Assembly (NCBI RefSeq): GCF_001064145.1
Contig: NZ_JVOJ01000010.1
Span: forward strand, 30,973 to 94,972
DNA: 64,000 bases
Direction: 5' to 3'
From: Sanguibacter keddieii
GTDB lineage: Bacteria; Actinomycetota; Actinomycetes; Actinomycetales; Actinomycetaceae
The notes under the pieces were generated by a model. It saw only the letters and a list, made by a program, of their open reading frames with translations, had not been told where the DNA came from and ran no database searches. Below, one piece after another: positions 30,081 to 39,879 of the stretch; position 1 is the first letter of the stretch; each line of letters opens with the position of its first letter. The position numbers were made by a program, and so were the translations under genes.

Positions 30081-30143
30081 GCGCGGCTCGTGCTCAACGC
30101 GGGCAGTAGCTACGACCGCTTGTGAAGCGGGCCGCTCGTGATA

Positions 30144-30173
30144 CGGGGCGGGATCCGACGGGGTCCCGCCCCG
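30144..30173 (+). terminator. terminator of the flotillin gene
   Basis: CGGGGCGGGA and TCCCGCCCCG form a perfect 10-bp stem with a 10-nt loop, 64 bp after the stop. The T tract is poor. Confidence 0.75.
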
Positions 30174-30263
30174 CTGCTATCCCCAGTTTTCCCGCCGTCG
30201 GTGCCCCACCCCACTATCGGCGCTCCACCCCACTGTTACACCCCTCCCCCCTCCCCAAAAATA

Positions 30264-30370
30264 GTCGCACGTAATTTAATCCGGTCACTTTTTGAGATAG
30301 CTAGAAAACGTTGCAATTCCAACGACGCTATTTCATACCTTGAAGTAGCCACGGGGGAATTACGTGCGAC
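30264..30370. repeat. 107-bp MITE-like element, copy 1
   Basis: Bounded by perfect 13-bp inverted repeats GTCGCACGTAATT and AATTACGTGCGAC. The centre is the near-palindrome CGTTGCAATTCCAACG. It is much richer in A+T than its surroundings and has no coding capacity. Two more copies of the same length lie at 61107 and 61406. No obvious target duplication. Confidence 0.93.
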
Positions 30371-30531
30371 GTTGGTGGGAAACCATCATGCCTCGCAACC
30401 TGGTTTGCCTCGTTGCAGCCACCACGAGAACCTAGAATTCAAGACCACTGGAACGCCCGCAACACCTAGCAGCTCAAGCAGGTCCAGGGACCCCACCAGC
30501 GGCCACCTGCTCGAATGGGCCCTCCGCACGC

Positions 30532-30556
30532 GGATAGGTTGCGACGATCCGGAGAG
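30532..30556 (+). repeat. GGATAGGTT-type repeat pair
   Basis: GGATAGGTT at 30532 and GGAGAG at 30551 keep the 19-bp spacing and intervening GA-N-GAT-N-C of the larger cluster at 60320-60416. Confidence 0.6.
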
Positions 30557-30580
30557 CGCAGAAGGTCCGGAGAGCCGCGC

Positions 30581-30690
30581 CGCGGTGCCGGTGGGCGGCG
30601 GCGGGGCCTGGCCGGGCTTCGAGGCGACGCGCCGAGCCTTTAGGCTCGCAGCGCGGACGGCTCGCGGGCGGGCCGCCGCCCACGGGCGCA
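30581..30690 (+). repeat. GC-rich dispersed repeat (family A), copy 4
   Basis: Begins GCGGTGCCGGTGGGCGGCGG, continues GGGGCCTGGCCGGGCTTCG, the hairpin GAGCCTTTAGGCTC, GCGCGGACGGCTCGCGGG, and ends GGGCCGCCGCCCACGGGC. Confidence 0.85.
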
Positions 30691-30721
30691 TCAAGCAGCC
30701 CGGCCCAGCAAACACAACGAA

Positions 30722-30750
30722 GCCGCCCGGCCCCACTGGGACCGGGCGGC
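30722..30750 (-). terminator. terminator of fba
   Basis: GCCGCCCGG-N-CCC pairs with GGG-N-CCGGGCGGC around ACT. It lies 38 bp after the fba stop and closely resembles the terminator at 17839. Confidence 0.8.
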
Positions 30751-30788
30751 TCACGCTTCAGGCCGCTACGCGGCCATCAGCGAAGGGT

Positions 30789-31814
<1,026 letters not shown>

Positions 31815-32040
31815 TTGGAGCCTCCTAATCGAGTGACAGTTTTGTCGTGATCGATTCTCTCACATTTTGCACGAGCGGGGAGGGGAAGGAAGTCCCGTTC
31901 GGACAGGGTCTTTTCTTCCCACGGCCGCATGTGGTAGGCGTTTCGCGAGTCCGGGGTATTCGGCGCGTTTCCTCTCGGGTCTGAGCCGCGACGAGGCCTG
32001 GGCACTCGTCGCGGGACGGGTGCCCTGTGCGGTGGCGGGT

Positions 32041-32736
32041 TCAGGTGCTGGAGGGGGCACTGAGGCGCGAGGCGTGCGCCCACATGACGATCGCGGCGGC
32101 GTGACCGACGTTCATGGACCGAGTCGAACCGCGCTGAGTAATCGCGACGACGATCTCGCACGCCCGGATCATCTCCTCGCTCAGTCCGGAGGCCTCCGAT
32201 CCGAACACAAGGCAGGCGCGCTCAGGCAGCACCGCGCCCTCGAGCGCGACGGACCCCTCGACATTGTCGACGCCGACCAGTGTCAAGCCCTCACGCGAGC
32301 AATGCTCAACGAGTTCGCCCACCTCGAGCCGGTGATCCACCGGAAGATAACGGTCGGTGACCATTGCGCCGCGACGGTTCCACCGCTTGTGCCCCACGAC
32401 GTGGACGCGGCGCGCACCCATGGCATTCGCCGTGCGCACAATCGACCCGATATTGAAGTCGTGATCAAGATTCTCCACTGCCACCTCGAAGGGCAGCGAG
32501 CGGGCAGCGATGTCCGCGCGGATCGCGCCCATCGTCCAGTAGCGGTAGCGGTCTTCGACGTTGCGCCGATCCCCCGCCTTGAGGAGTTCCCGGTCGTAGT
32601 GCTCGCCGACCGGCCAGGCGGCCTCCCCGCCCGGCCACGGACCGACCCCGACCTGCCCGGACTGCGCGGCCCCGGCCTCGTCGTTCCCGCACGCGCCATC
32701 ACGCGCGATGTCACACCCGTTTTCACTCTCGTTCAC
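32041..32736 (-). CDS. SpoU/TrmH-family RNA 2'-O-methyltransferase
   Basis: 231 aa from a GTG at 32736. Further upstream starts would overlap the divergent HAD gene, so I reject them. The C-terminal 150 residues are a SPOUT fold: motif 1 NLDHDFNIGSIVRTANAMG, motif 2 CLVFGSEASGLSEEM and motif 3 STRSMNVGHAAAIVMW, with the knotted SAM site. The first 70 residues are variable and may bind RNA. It methylates a ribose in tRNA or rRNA; which one cannot be decided. The 13-mer word is present at 32670 (DEAG in frame). Confidence 0.9.
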   Translation of the reverse strand: MNESENGCDIARDGACGNDEAGAAQSGQVGVGPWPGGEAAWPVGEHYDRELLKAGDRRNVEDRYRYWTMGAIRADIAARSLPFEVAVENLDHDFNIGSIVRTANAMGARRVHVVGHKRWNRRGAMVTDRYLPVDHRLEVGELVEHCSREGLTLVGVDNVEGSVALEGAVLPERACLVFGSEASGLSEEMIRACEIVVAITQRGSTRSMNVGHAAAIVMWAHASRLSAPSST

Positions 32737-32770
32737 GGATCCCACCCTAGCGGCACCGTAGAATGGAGGC

Positions 32771-33592
32771 ATGACTGCCCTGACGCACGAACCCACACCA
32801 CTGACCGAACTGCCTCCCGTGAGCGCGTGGCTCTCCGACATGGACGGCGTCCTGGTCAAGGAGAATCGAGCGCTTCCGGGCGCGAACGAGTTCCTTTCCG
32901 CTCTGCGCGAGAAGAACATCCCCTTCCTGGTCCTCACCAACAATTCGGTGTTCACGAACCGCGACCTGTCCGCGCGCCTGGCGAACTCCGGCCTGGACAT
33001 CCCCGAGGACAACATCTGGACCTCCGCGAACGCGACGGCCGCCTTCCTGCACCAGCAGTCGCCCGGCTCGACCGCCTACGTCATCGGCGAGGCCGGCCTG
33101 ACCACCGCGATCCACTCCGCGGGATACGTGATGACGGAGATCGACCCCGAGTTCGTGGTGCTCGGCGAGGTGCGTTCCTACGATTTCCACGCGCTCACCC
33201 ACGCGATCCGCCTCATCGAGGGCGGCGCGAAGTTCATCGCGACCAACCCCGACGTGTCGGGTCCCTCCGACGAGGGCACGCTGCCCGCGTGCGGTGCCAT
33301 CGCCGCGATGATCACGGCGGCGACCGGACAGAAGCCCTACTTCGTCGGCAAGCCGAACCCCGTCATGATCCGCGCCGGCCTGAATAAGATCGGCGCGCAC
33401 TCCGAGAGCGCCGCAATGGTCGGCGACCGCATGGACACGGACGTGCGCGCCGGCGTCGAGGCGGGCCTGCGCACCCACCTGGTCCTGTCGGGTTCCACGG
33501 CCCGCGAAGACGTCAACAATTTCCCGTTCCGCCCCTTCGGCATCCACGAGGGCATCGGCGATCTCATCGAGCTCGTCGAGGCGGCGCACTGA
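32771..33592 (+). CDS. HAD-IIA family phosphatase (NagD-like)
   Basis: 273 aa. HAD motif I is LSDMDGVLV, followed by VLTNNSVFT (motif II), a C2 cap, GKPNPVMI (motif III Lys) and MVGDRMDTDVRAG (motif IV). NagD-like members dephosphorylate nucleotides or small sugar phosphates. It sits 26 bp upstream of pyrE, probably in one operon, which hints at a nucleotide-related substrate, but this is inference. Confidence 0.93.
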   Translation: MTALTHEPTPLTELPPVSAWLSDMDGVLVKENRALPGANEFLSALREKNIPFLVLTNNSVFTNRDLSARLANSGLDIPEDNIWTSANATAAFLHQQSPGSTAYVIGEAGLTTAIHSAGYVMTEIDPEFVVLGEVRSYDFHALTHAIRLIEGGAKFIATNPDVSGPSDEGTLPACGAIAAMITAATGQKPYFVGKPNPVMIRAGLNKIGAHSESAAMVGDRMDTDVRAGVEAGLRTHLVLSGSTAREDVNNFPFRPFGIHEGIGDLIELVEAAH

Positions 33593-33618
33593 CCCACACC
33601 GATCCGGAAGGAACACCC

Positions 33619-34188
33619 ATGACCAACGATTCCCACAAGGCGCGCCTGGCTGCCCTCGTCCAGGAACTGTCCGTCATCCACGAGAAGGTGACCCTGGCGT
33701 CGGGGCGCGAGTCCGACTTCTACGTCGACATGCGCCGCTCGACCCTGCACCACGAGGCGGCTCCCCTCATCGGCCACGTCATGCTGGACCTCCTGGAGGA
33801 GTCCGGCTTTGCGGTGGGCGAGGAGTACGTGGCCGTCGGCGGCCTGACGATGGGCGCGGACCCCGTCGCCACCGCGATGATGCACGCCGCCGCGTCGCGC
33901 GGCCTGGACCTGGACGCGTTCGTCGTGCGTAAGGCCGCGAAGGATCACGGCATGAAGCGCCGCATCGAGGGCCCGGACGTCGTGGGCAAGAACGTCGTCG
34001 TCCTCGAGGACACGTCCACGACCGGCGGCTCGCCGCTGGAGGCCGCGCTCGCGCTGCGCGACGCGGGTGCGAATGTCGTCGCCGTCGCGGTGATCGTCGA
34101 CCGCGCGACGGGTGCGAAGGAGCGCATCGAGGCCGAGGGCTTCCCGTACTTCTACGCGCTGGGCCTGGAGGACATCGGCCTGGCCTGA
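33619..34188 (+). CDS. pyrE: orotate phosphoribosyltransferase
   Basis: 189 aa; GGAAGG precedes the ATG. The fold and key segments are those of OPRT: VTLASGRESDFYVDMRRSTL, GGLTMGADPVATAMM and the PRPP-binding loop VVVLEDTSTTGGSPLEA. It joins orotate and PRPP to make OMP in pyrimidine synthesis. The other pyr genes are not in this window. Confidence 0.95.
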   Translation: MTNDSHKARLAALVQELSVIHEKVTLASGRESDFYVDMRRSTLHHEAAPLIGHVMLDLLEESGFAVGEEYVAVGGLTMGADPVATAMMHAAASRGLDLDAFVVRKAAKDHGMKRRIEGPDVVGKNVVVLEDTSTTGGSPLEAALALRDAGANVVAVAVIVDRATGAKERIEAEGFPYFYALGLEDIGLA

Positions 34189-34203
34189 TTCTCCCTTCCA
34201 TCT

Positions 34204-34250
34204 AACGAGGCCGGGGACGGGTTCTGCGTGAACCTGGCCCCGGCCTCGTT
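34204..34250. terminator. bidirectional terminator between pyrE and the SDR gene
   Basis: AACGAGGCCGGGG and CCCCGGCCTCGTT form a perfect 13-bp stem around a 21-nt loop, between convergent genes. Both arms are one-mismatch versions of the 13-mer word. Confidence 0.85.
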
Positions 34251-34265
34251 TCAGTGCGCGCACCC

Positions 34266-35054
34266 TCACATGTGGGGGACGGAGCGCATGGCGCGCGCAG
34301 TCACCCAGCGCGGGGCCAGCTTCATGGCACCCATGGCGACCTTGTAGGGGATAGTGGGGGTGACCTGAACGCGGCCCGCACGCACGGCGTTGAGGGCCTC
34401 TGCGACGACCCGCTCGGGGCTAGCCATGAGCCAGGAGGGGGTCGCACGCATGTCGACGCCCGCGCGCTGGAAGAAGGGGGTGTCGACGGGGCCGGGGCAC
34501 ACGACCGTGGCGCTGATGCCCGATCCCTTGAGCTCGGCGGCGAGGCCCTCGGTGAAGGCGACGACCCAGGCCTTGTGGGCAGAGTAGGTGCCCGCACCCG
34601 TGCGCGAGGCGACGGAGCCAACGTTGAGAATGGCACCGCGTCCGCGCGAGCGCATGGAGATGCCGGCGTGGTGGGCCAGGGTCATGACGGCGCGGACCAT
34701 GACGTTCAGGCCGTTCATTTCGTTCTCGAGGCTGTTGTCCAGGAATTCTGTCCCCAGTCCGAAGCCAGCGTTGTTGACGAGGAGGTCAACCGGCGCTAGG
34801 TCGGTCTTCTCGCGATCCGCGGGGCCTCCCACGTCGAGGCGGGCGGCGACGCGCGCGCAGCCGGAGTCGGTGGACAGGTCCGCGGCGATCACCTCAGCGC
34901 GCACTCCTGCGACGTTCGCGAGCGAGTCCGCGAGCGCGCGCAGGGCGTCTTCGCTGCGCGCGACGAGCACCAGGTCGTGGCCCGCGGCGGCCAGCTGCCA
35001 ACAGAATTCTTCACCAATGCCGGAGGTCGCTCCGGTGACCAGCGCTGTTCCCAT
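34266..35054 (-). CDS. short-chain dehydrogenase/reductase
   Basis: 262 aa. The Rossmann glycine motif TGATSGIG (residues 8-15), LLVNNAGFG, the catalytic Ser in LNVGSVAS and the YSAHK catalytic pair (Tyr-x-x-x-Lys) are all intact. These are the classical SDR features of an NAD(P)-dependent oxidoreductase; the substrate is not evident. It is separated from the upstream surface-protein gene by a strong terminator. Confidence 0.93.
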   Translation of the reverse strand: MGTALVTGATSGIGEEFCWQLAAAGHDLVLVARSEDALRALADSLANVAGVRAEVIAADLSTDSGCARVAARLDVGGPADREKTDLAPVDLLVNNAGFGLGTEFLDNSLENEMNGLNVMVRAVMTLAHHAGISMRSRGRGAILNVGSVASRTGAGTYSAHKAWVVAFTEGLAAELKGSGISATVVCPGPVDTPFFQRAGVDMRATPSWLMASPERVVAEALNAVRAGRVQVTPTIPYKVAMGAMKLAPRWVTARAMRSVPHM

Positions 35055-35090
35055 GGGGGAAGTCTAGCGCCGCATGGTGCGCGCAGCACG

Positions 35091-35130
35091 AAGCCGGGGC
35101 GGGGACGCGTGCGCGTCCCCGCCCCGGCTT
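35091..35130 (-). terminator. terminator of the surface-protein gene
   Basis: A 40-bp near-perfect palindrome: AAGCCGGGGCGGGGACGCG pairs with CGCGTCCCCGCCCCGGCTT (19-bp stem). It lies 6 bp after the stop. Confidence 0.9.
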
Positions 35131-35136
35131 GGCGCC

Positions 35137-38043
35137 TCATCGGGTCCGGATCAGGTATCCGGCTCCGCCGCCGGCGAGGGCCGCCGGGATGACGAGGAGG
35201 ACCAGCCAGTAGGGGCTCCATCCGCCTGTGCGGCCGCCTTCAACAGTCGCGGCGATCGGCATGGCGCCCGCCGCGTCGGCCGTCCCGTTCTCGGGGGCAC
35301 CCACGCGACCGCTCTGCGCTGCCTCGCCACTGAGCGAACCGCTCTGGGGAGCGGCCGAGGGGCTCGCGGACGGGGTGGCCGCGGGGGCAGCCTTCGGGGC
35401 GGTCACGGGTGCCGAGCTGGTCGCACCGTTCGTTCCACTTGTCGCTCCGTTGCTGCGAGCAGCCGGAGCGCCGCTCGCACTCCCACCGGTCGCCGCGGGT
35501 GCGGTGCGAGTCGCACCGGACGAGGCCGGGGTGCCCGCGTTGGTCGCCGGTGCTGCGGGTACTCGAACCGGGCCGCCACTGGGCGCGGGAGCCGGGAAGG
35601 GGCGCGGCATGGGTGCCGGGTCCGCGCTCGGGGCCGGGGCGGGTGCGGGATCAGAACTCGGCGCGGGCGAAGGAGCAGGATCCGCAGTGGGCGCGGGTGC
35701 CGGCGCGGGATCGACGCTCGGAGCGGGCGAAGGAGAGGGTTCCTCGGTCGGCGCGGGCGCAGGCGTCGGATCCGGGGTGGGGACCGGCTCCGGCACCGGG
35801 GACGGGCCGGGCGACGGCGTCGGCACGGGTTCTTCCTCGACCGGCGCGGGCTGCTCATTGTGGTGTCCGGATCGGACGACAACGGTGAAGGACTGAGGCC
35901 CGACGAGGCTGCGCTCGCCGCTGCGCGCGCCCACCTCGATGCGGTAGGTACCCGGCGCGCTGAAGACCCAGTTGCCGTGCATGTGCGTCGCCTCGGTCGT
36001 GTGGACGAGTCCGTCGCCCTTGGTCGAGTCGAAGTGGACCTTCGCGCCCGCACCGAAGGTACCGCCCTGGAAGAAGGCGACGCGCGCACCTTCGGGGGCC
36101 TGCGCGAGGTGCAGGGTCAGGTCGGCGCCCTCGGGCAGCGCCGCGTAGTCGATGCCCTCGGTGGACAGGCCGGGCCACACGATGTCGCTGTTTTGCGTCT
36201 CGGGCAGCACATAGGTTGCGGTACCCACCGGGCCGAGCACGTCGTAGCTCGGGTCGGAGAGGGAGGCGGGGCGCACGAATCGCGCGTTGGGTGCGACCGC
36301 GAGGGTCGTGGAGCCGACGGTGCGCAGCACGGAGGTACGCGCGTTGGTCAGGGAGTCATCCTTGACGGCGAGGCCGTAGGTGAGGCCGCCCTCGCCGCTG
36401 GCCTGGGTGAGGCGCACATCCAGGTGTCCGCGCGCGATCTCCACGGGGTCGCTCAGCAGGGACGAGGCCGGGTCCGGGGTCGCGTCGTTTCCACCGTTAT
36501 CGGGGGCGGGAGCAGGGGTGGGCGTCGGGTTCGGAGCGGGTTCCGGTTCTTCGGGGGCAGAGGCGCCGTCACGCATTGTGAGCATGGCGGTGAGGCCGAC
36601 ATGGGAACCGACGGTGACGTCGGAGGCGTCAGCGACGGTCATGACCGCGTCCGAGAGCGGGTGGGGCCGCAGGGTAACGCGCATGTACATGGGGTCGGAC
36701 TGGCACACGCCGAGATCCTGAGTCTTCGTGTCCATGCCGCCCGCGCCCAGCGTGCCCTCCATGGAGCACCACGGGCTGAAATCCCACTTGGATTCGAAGA
36801 ACTCGATCTTGTAGGTGGCGCGCAGGTTCGGGTCTGCCGCGCGCACCGTGGCGGTGTACTGATCGGTCGAGCCGGGGACGAGGTCGTAGGAGACCTCGAC
36901 GCGACGCGAGGAGATCGGCAGGTGGTCGGGGTTCCACACCGGCGCGGGGTCCGGGTTGGAGGGACCGAGGATCGTGTCGGTACCGCCGACGGTGACGGGC
37001 TCCGTGTCCTTCTGGGAATACTGAACGGTCTGAGAGATCCAGCGTGCCGAGGCGGAGTCGCCGGGAATGTAGATCGCCTGGACGGCCGCAGTATCGGCAC
37101 CGAGCAGCTCGGAGACGGTCGCACGGCCGCCTTCGACGCCGACCTCGGTGAGGAAGTAGCCGTTGACGGTGATCCACGCGCGGCCCGTATCGGTGGCGAC
37201 GCCCGTGTCGAGCGTGATGTCGGTCAGGTGGTTGTCGCCGGGGTGCTCGCGCTCGCCGTGATGCGACAGGGTCAGGGTCGGGGTGGCGGCATTTCCGTCC
37301 GTGCGCTGCGCGCGCGCCGCGTTGTATGCGGATTCGATGTCCTTGATGGTGCCTTCGGTGGGGTCCGCTCCGCCGACCTGCCAGACCAGAGGGGTGATCG
37401 GCGAGGAGTAGATAGCGGTGCCGTCGGCGCTGCGAGCGGTCATCTTGTAGTTCGCGACGTAGCGGCCCGGCTGGGTGAAGGTCGTGTACAGGTGTGTGTG
37501 GCGCGGGTTGTAGACGCTGCGGTACGCGGTGTCGTGACTGGAGAGGAAGCGGTTCACGCTATCGCCGTTGTCGATGAACATCTCCATGCGGCCCGGGCCA
37601 TCGACGCTGATGAGATCGAGCGTGTAGGTCTCGCCCTCAAACTTGTCGGTATCGCCGATCTCGCCGGCACCAAGTCCCGCCCAGATGGGCGTATTACCGG
37701 GGCCGGGAGTCTGGGGCGCAGCGTTCAGGACGGTGCCTTCGGCACCCAGGAACGCCAGGTCGGGACGCTTCGCCGGGATGACGAGCTGCGACTTCGCCTC
37801 GTCTTTCTCGCCGGTGCCGGTCCACGCCTTGGGGATCCACAGAGCGGTCTTCTCCATCGGCATGTTGATGGTATTCAGGGAGAAGCTGTTGGTGTCGTCA
37901 TGCCAGACGGGGATGGGTGCATCAACGTGCTGTCCGGTAACGATCCATTCCTTGTCCTGGTCGGGACCGGCCCACGCGGCGGCGGGGGTCAGCGCCAGGA
38001 AGATGGCGAGCGCAGCTGTGCTGATGCGTCGCAGGTGTGACAT
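35137..38043 (-). CDS. large surface protein of the actinobacterial choice-of-anchor M / TIGR03773 type
   Basis: 968 aa from the ATG at 38043, giving a normal signal peptide (MSHLRRISTAALAIFLALTP with AAAWA cleavage). An N-terminal domain (about 30-240) and a later domain (about 540-690) share the pattern xWxGL...H-x-H...F-x-x-PGxY (HTHLYTTFTQPGRYVAN and HMHGNWVFSAPGTYRIE), as in the actinobacterial surface-anchored repeat proteins that accompany metal ABC transporters. Residues about 700-790 are a long Pro/Ala/Ser stalk, and the C-terminus is a membrane segment followed by RTR, without LPxTG. A Fur/Zur-like box sits in the promoter, so a metal-capture role is plausible. No transporter is adjacent. 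Confidence 0.8.
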   Translation of the reverse strand: MSHLRRISTAALAIFLALTPAAAWAGPDQDKEWIVTGQHVDAPIPVWHDDTNSFSLNTINMPMEKTALWIPKAWTGTGEKDEAKSQLVIPAKRPDLAFLGAEGTVLNAAPQTPGPGNTPIWAGLGAGEIGDTDKFEGETYTLDLISVDGPGRMEMFIDNGDSVNRFLSSHDTAYRSVYNPRHTHLYTTFTQPGRYVANYKMTARSADGTAIYSSPITPLVWQVGGADPTEGTIKDIESAYNAARAQRTDGNAATPTLTLSHHGEREHPGDNHLTDITLDTGVATDTGRAWITVNGYFLTEVGVEGGRATVSELLGADTAAVQAIYIPGDSASARWISQTVQYSQKDTEPVTVGGTDTILGPSNPDPAPVWNPDHLPISSRRVEVSYDLVPGSTDQYTATVRAADPNLRATYKIEFFESKWDFSPWCSMEGTLGAGGMDTKTQDLGVCQSDPMYMRVTLRPHPLSDAVMTVADASDVTVGSHVGLTAMLTMRDGASAPEEPEPAPNPTPTPAPAPDNGGNDATPDPASSLLSDPVEIARGHLDVRLTQASGEGGLTYGLAVKDDSLTNARTSVLRTVGSTTLAVAPNARFVRPASLSDPSYDVLGPVGTATYVLPETQNSDIVWPGLSTEGIDYAALPEGADLTLHLAQAPEGARVAFFQGGTFGAGAKVHFDSTKGDGLVHTTEATHMHGNWVFSAPGTYRIEVGARSGERSLVGPQSFTVVVRSGHHNEQPAPVEEEPVPTPSPGPSPVPEPVPTPDPTPAPAPTEEPSPSPAPSVDPAPAPAPTADPAPSPAPSSDPAPAPAPSADPAPMPRPFPAPAPSGGPVRVPAAPATNAGTPASSGATRTAPAATGGSASGAPAARSNGATSGTNGATSSAPVTAPKAAPAATPSASPSAAPQSGSLSGEAAQSGRVGAPENGTADAAGAMPIAATVEGGRTGGWSPYWLVLLVIPAALAGGGAGYLIRTR

Positions 38044-38072
38044 TCGAGTGCCTTTTCTAGCTATGTTGTAGG

Positions 38073-38087
38073 TGAGAATCATTATCA
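38073..38087 (-). promoter_or_regulatory. Fur/Zur-family operator
   Basis: TGAGAATCATTATCA is a 7-1-7 palindrome with one mismatch and fits the TGAtAATnATTaTCA type of box bound by Zur/Fur regulators. It is centred 37 bp upstream of the surface-protein start, where it would block the promoter. The rightward xth gene starts 96 bp away on the other side. Confidence 0.7.
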
Positions 38088-38182
38088 CTCTAAATAAGCT
38101 CACAGACAACTCACACCGATCAGTCATGTTTCACGCGTGTTTCACGCAGCCACTACCCTCCCCCGCCGATAGGCTCGACCCC

Positions 38183-38998
38183 ATGAGATTTGCGACCTGG
38201 AACGTCAACTCCATCCGCACGCGTGTCGACCGCGTCATCGCTTTCCTCCAGCGCTCAGGCACGGACGTGCTGGCCATGCAGGAAATCAAGTGCCGCCCCG
38301 ACCAGTTCCCTACGGAAGCCTTTGAGGAGGCCGGCTACCACGTCGCCATCCACGGTCTCAACCAGTGGAACGGCGTCGCCGTCGCCTCGCGCCAGCCGAT
38401 CCTGGACGTCCAGGATCACTTCCCCACCCAGCCTGCCTTTGGCGAACCGCCCGTGGTCGAAGCTCGAGCGCTCGGCGTCACCATCGACACGACTGGGGCG
38501 CTTCCCTCGAAGGACGGGCAGGCCTCGTCGATGACGATCTGGAGCCTATACGTCCCCAACGGCCGAGAGCTCACGCACGCGCACTACGCCTACAAGCTGG
38601 AGTGGCTCGCGAACCTCGCCGAGCAGGGCCGAGGCTGGCTGGCCGACCCTAGCACCCAGATCGCCCTCGTCGGCGACTGGAACGTCGCACCCCTGGACGA
38701 GGACGTGTGGGACATGAGCGCCTTCGAGGGGGCCACGCACGTGTCAGCCCCCGAACGCGAGGCCTTCGCTACCTTCGCCGCGGACGGGTGGGTCGAGGTC
38801 ACGCGAGGCCGCGTCACGAACTACACCTACTGGGACTACCAGAAGCTGCGCTTCCCCAAGAACGAGGGCATGCGCATCGACTTCGTCTACTGCTCGCCGG
38901 CGCTCGCTGCGCGTGTGAGCGGAGCGCAGATCGACCGCGACGAGCGCAAGGGTAAGGGCGCGTCCGACCACGTGCCCGTCATCGTCGACGTCGACTGA
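38183..38998 (+). CDS. xth: exodeoxyribonuclease III
   Basis: 271 aa from the ATG at 38183, where MRFATWNVNSIRTRV matches the usual N-terminus. The EEP-fold catalytic residues are visible in LAMQEIKC (metal Glu), LVGDWNVAP (Asp/Asn) and the terminal GASDHVPVIVDVD (Asp-His). It is an AP endonuclease and 3'-5' exonuclease for base-excision repair. Single gene. Confidence 0.96.
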   Translation: MRFATWNVNSIRTRVDRVIAFLQRSGTDVLAMQEIKCRPDQFPTEAFEEAGYHVAIHGLNQWNGVAVASRQPILDVQDHFPTQPAFGEPPVVEARALGVTIDTTGALPSKDGQASSMTIWSLYVPNGRELTHAHYAYKLEWLANLAEQGRGWLADPSTQIALVGDWNVAPLDEDVWDMSAFEGATHVSAPEREAFATFAADGWVEVTRGRVTNYTYWDYQKLRFPKNEGMRIDFVYCSPALAARVSGAQIDRDERKGKGASDHVPVIVDVD

Positions 38999-39036
38999 GA
39001 GATCGACAAGGCCGGAATCCCGCTGCCGACACAGGT

Positions 39037-39064
39037 CGAGGCCTGGGCACGCGCCCAGGCCTCG
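39037..39064. terminator. bidirectional terminator between xth and the serine hydrolase
   Basis: CGAGGCCTGGGC and GCCCAGGCCTCG form a perfect 12-bp stem with an ACGC loop, followed by TTCCGT, between convergent genes. Confidence 0.85.
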
Positions 39065-39075
39065 TTCCGTATCGA

Positions 39076-39879
39076 TTACGCGTGCTCGCGCGCGAGGCGC
39101 AGCAACTGCGCATTGAGGGCCGACCAATTGTCGTGATGCCACTGCCCAAAAGGCTCCGCGCCGACAAAGGCGGCGCTGGCGCGAAGATCGCGGTCCGCCC
39201 ACACGAAGGAGCCGGACTGCCCGAAGTGCCCGATCGTGCGCGCCGAGGCATCGGGCGCGGTCCAATGCGGCGACTTCTCGCCGCGAATCTCGAGGCCGAG
39301 GCCCCACGGACAGGGATTGAAACGCCCGTAGCCGGGCGTAACTCCGGCGAGTGCAGGGAACTGCGACAGTGCGGCGAGCGCAGCCAAGGGGCCACTGACC
39401 AGCGTCGGGCGCGCGAGCTCGGCGCCAAAAAGGCTGACGTCGAACGCACTCGCAACCCCCGCATGGGCGGGACTACCGGGAATATCCGCACTCGCCATCC
39501 CCAGCGGCTCAAAAATCGTCTCACGTACCCACCGGGCGACGCCGACGCCGGTTGCGTCCTCGATGACCTCGCCGAGGATGTCGAATCCCTCGTTCGAGTA
39601 GATCCGGCGCTTCTCGGGAGCCGCGACGGGACGGCGCCCCTCGAACGGCAGGCCCGAGGCATGGGCCAGCAGGTGACGGACCGTCGCCCCCTCGGGCCCA
39701 GCAGGATCGTCGAGGGACATCAGGCCTCGCTCGACCGCAACTAACACCGACCACGCAACGATCGGCTTGGTCACCGATGCAAGCGGGAAGACACGATCGA
39801 CGTCGCCGTGTGAATAGACGACATCGCCCTCGACACGAAGGACGAGGGCGACATCAAAGGATGGCAGTGGGCCGATCAC
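39076..39879 (-). CDS. beta-lactamase-family serine hydrolase
   Basis: 267 aa. The class C/esterase EstB-type motifs are S35-V-T-K38 and the Tyr of IYSNEGFDILGEV; a C-terminal GHFGQSGSF corresponds to the third motif. There is no signal peptide, so it is cytoplasmic and more likely an esterase or peptidase than a secreted beta-lactamase. Its start overlaps the stop of the TetR gene (ATGA), so the two are cotranslated. Confidence 0.88.
   Translation of the reverse strand: MIGPLPSFDVALVLRVEGDVVYSHGDVDRVFPLASVTKPIVAWSVLVAVERGLMSLDDPAGPEGATVRHLLAHASGLPFEGRRPVAAPEKRRIYSNEGFDILGEVIEDATGVGVARWVRETIFEPLGMASADIPGSPAHAGVASAFDVSLFGAELARPTLVSGPLAALAALSQFPALAGVTPGYGRFNPCPWGLGLEIRGEKSPHWTAPDASARTIGHFGQSGSFVWADRDLRASAAFVGAEPFGQWHHDNWSALNAQLLRLAREHA

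Larger units (their letters stand above)
30081..30788. other. 708-bp repeat-rich gap without genes
   Basis: No supported gene. Contents in order: the flotillin terminator (30144-30173), a 107-bp inverted-repeat element (30264-30370), unremarkable sequence, a 19-bp-spaced GGATAGGTT pair (30532-30556), GC-rich repeat A (30581-30690) and the fba terminator (30722-30750). Confidence 0.6.

Noticed and set aside
39076..39879. antibiotic-resistance beta-lactamase
   Set aside because: There is no signal peptide, and the motifs are those of the broad serine-hydrolase/esterase group. Resistance cannot be inferred.
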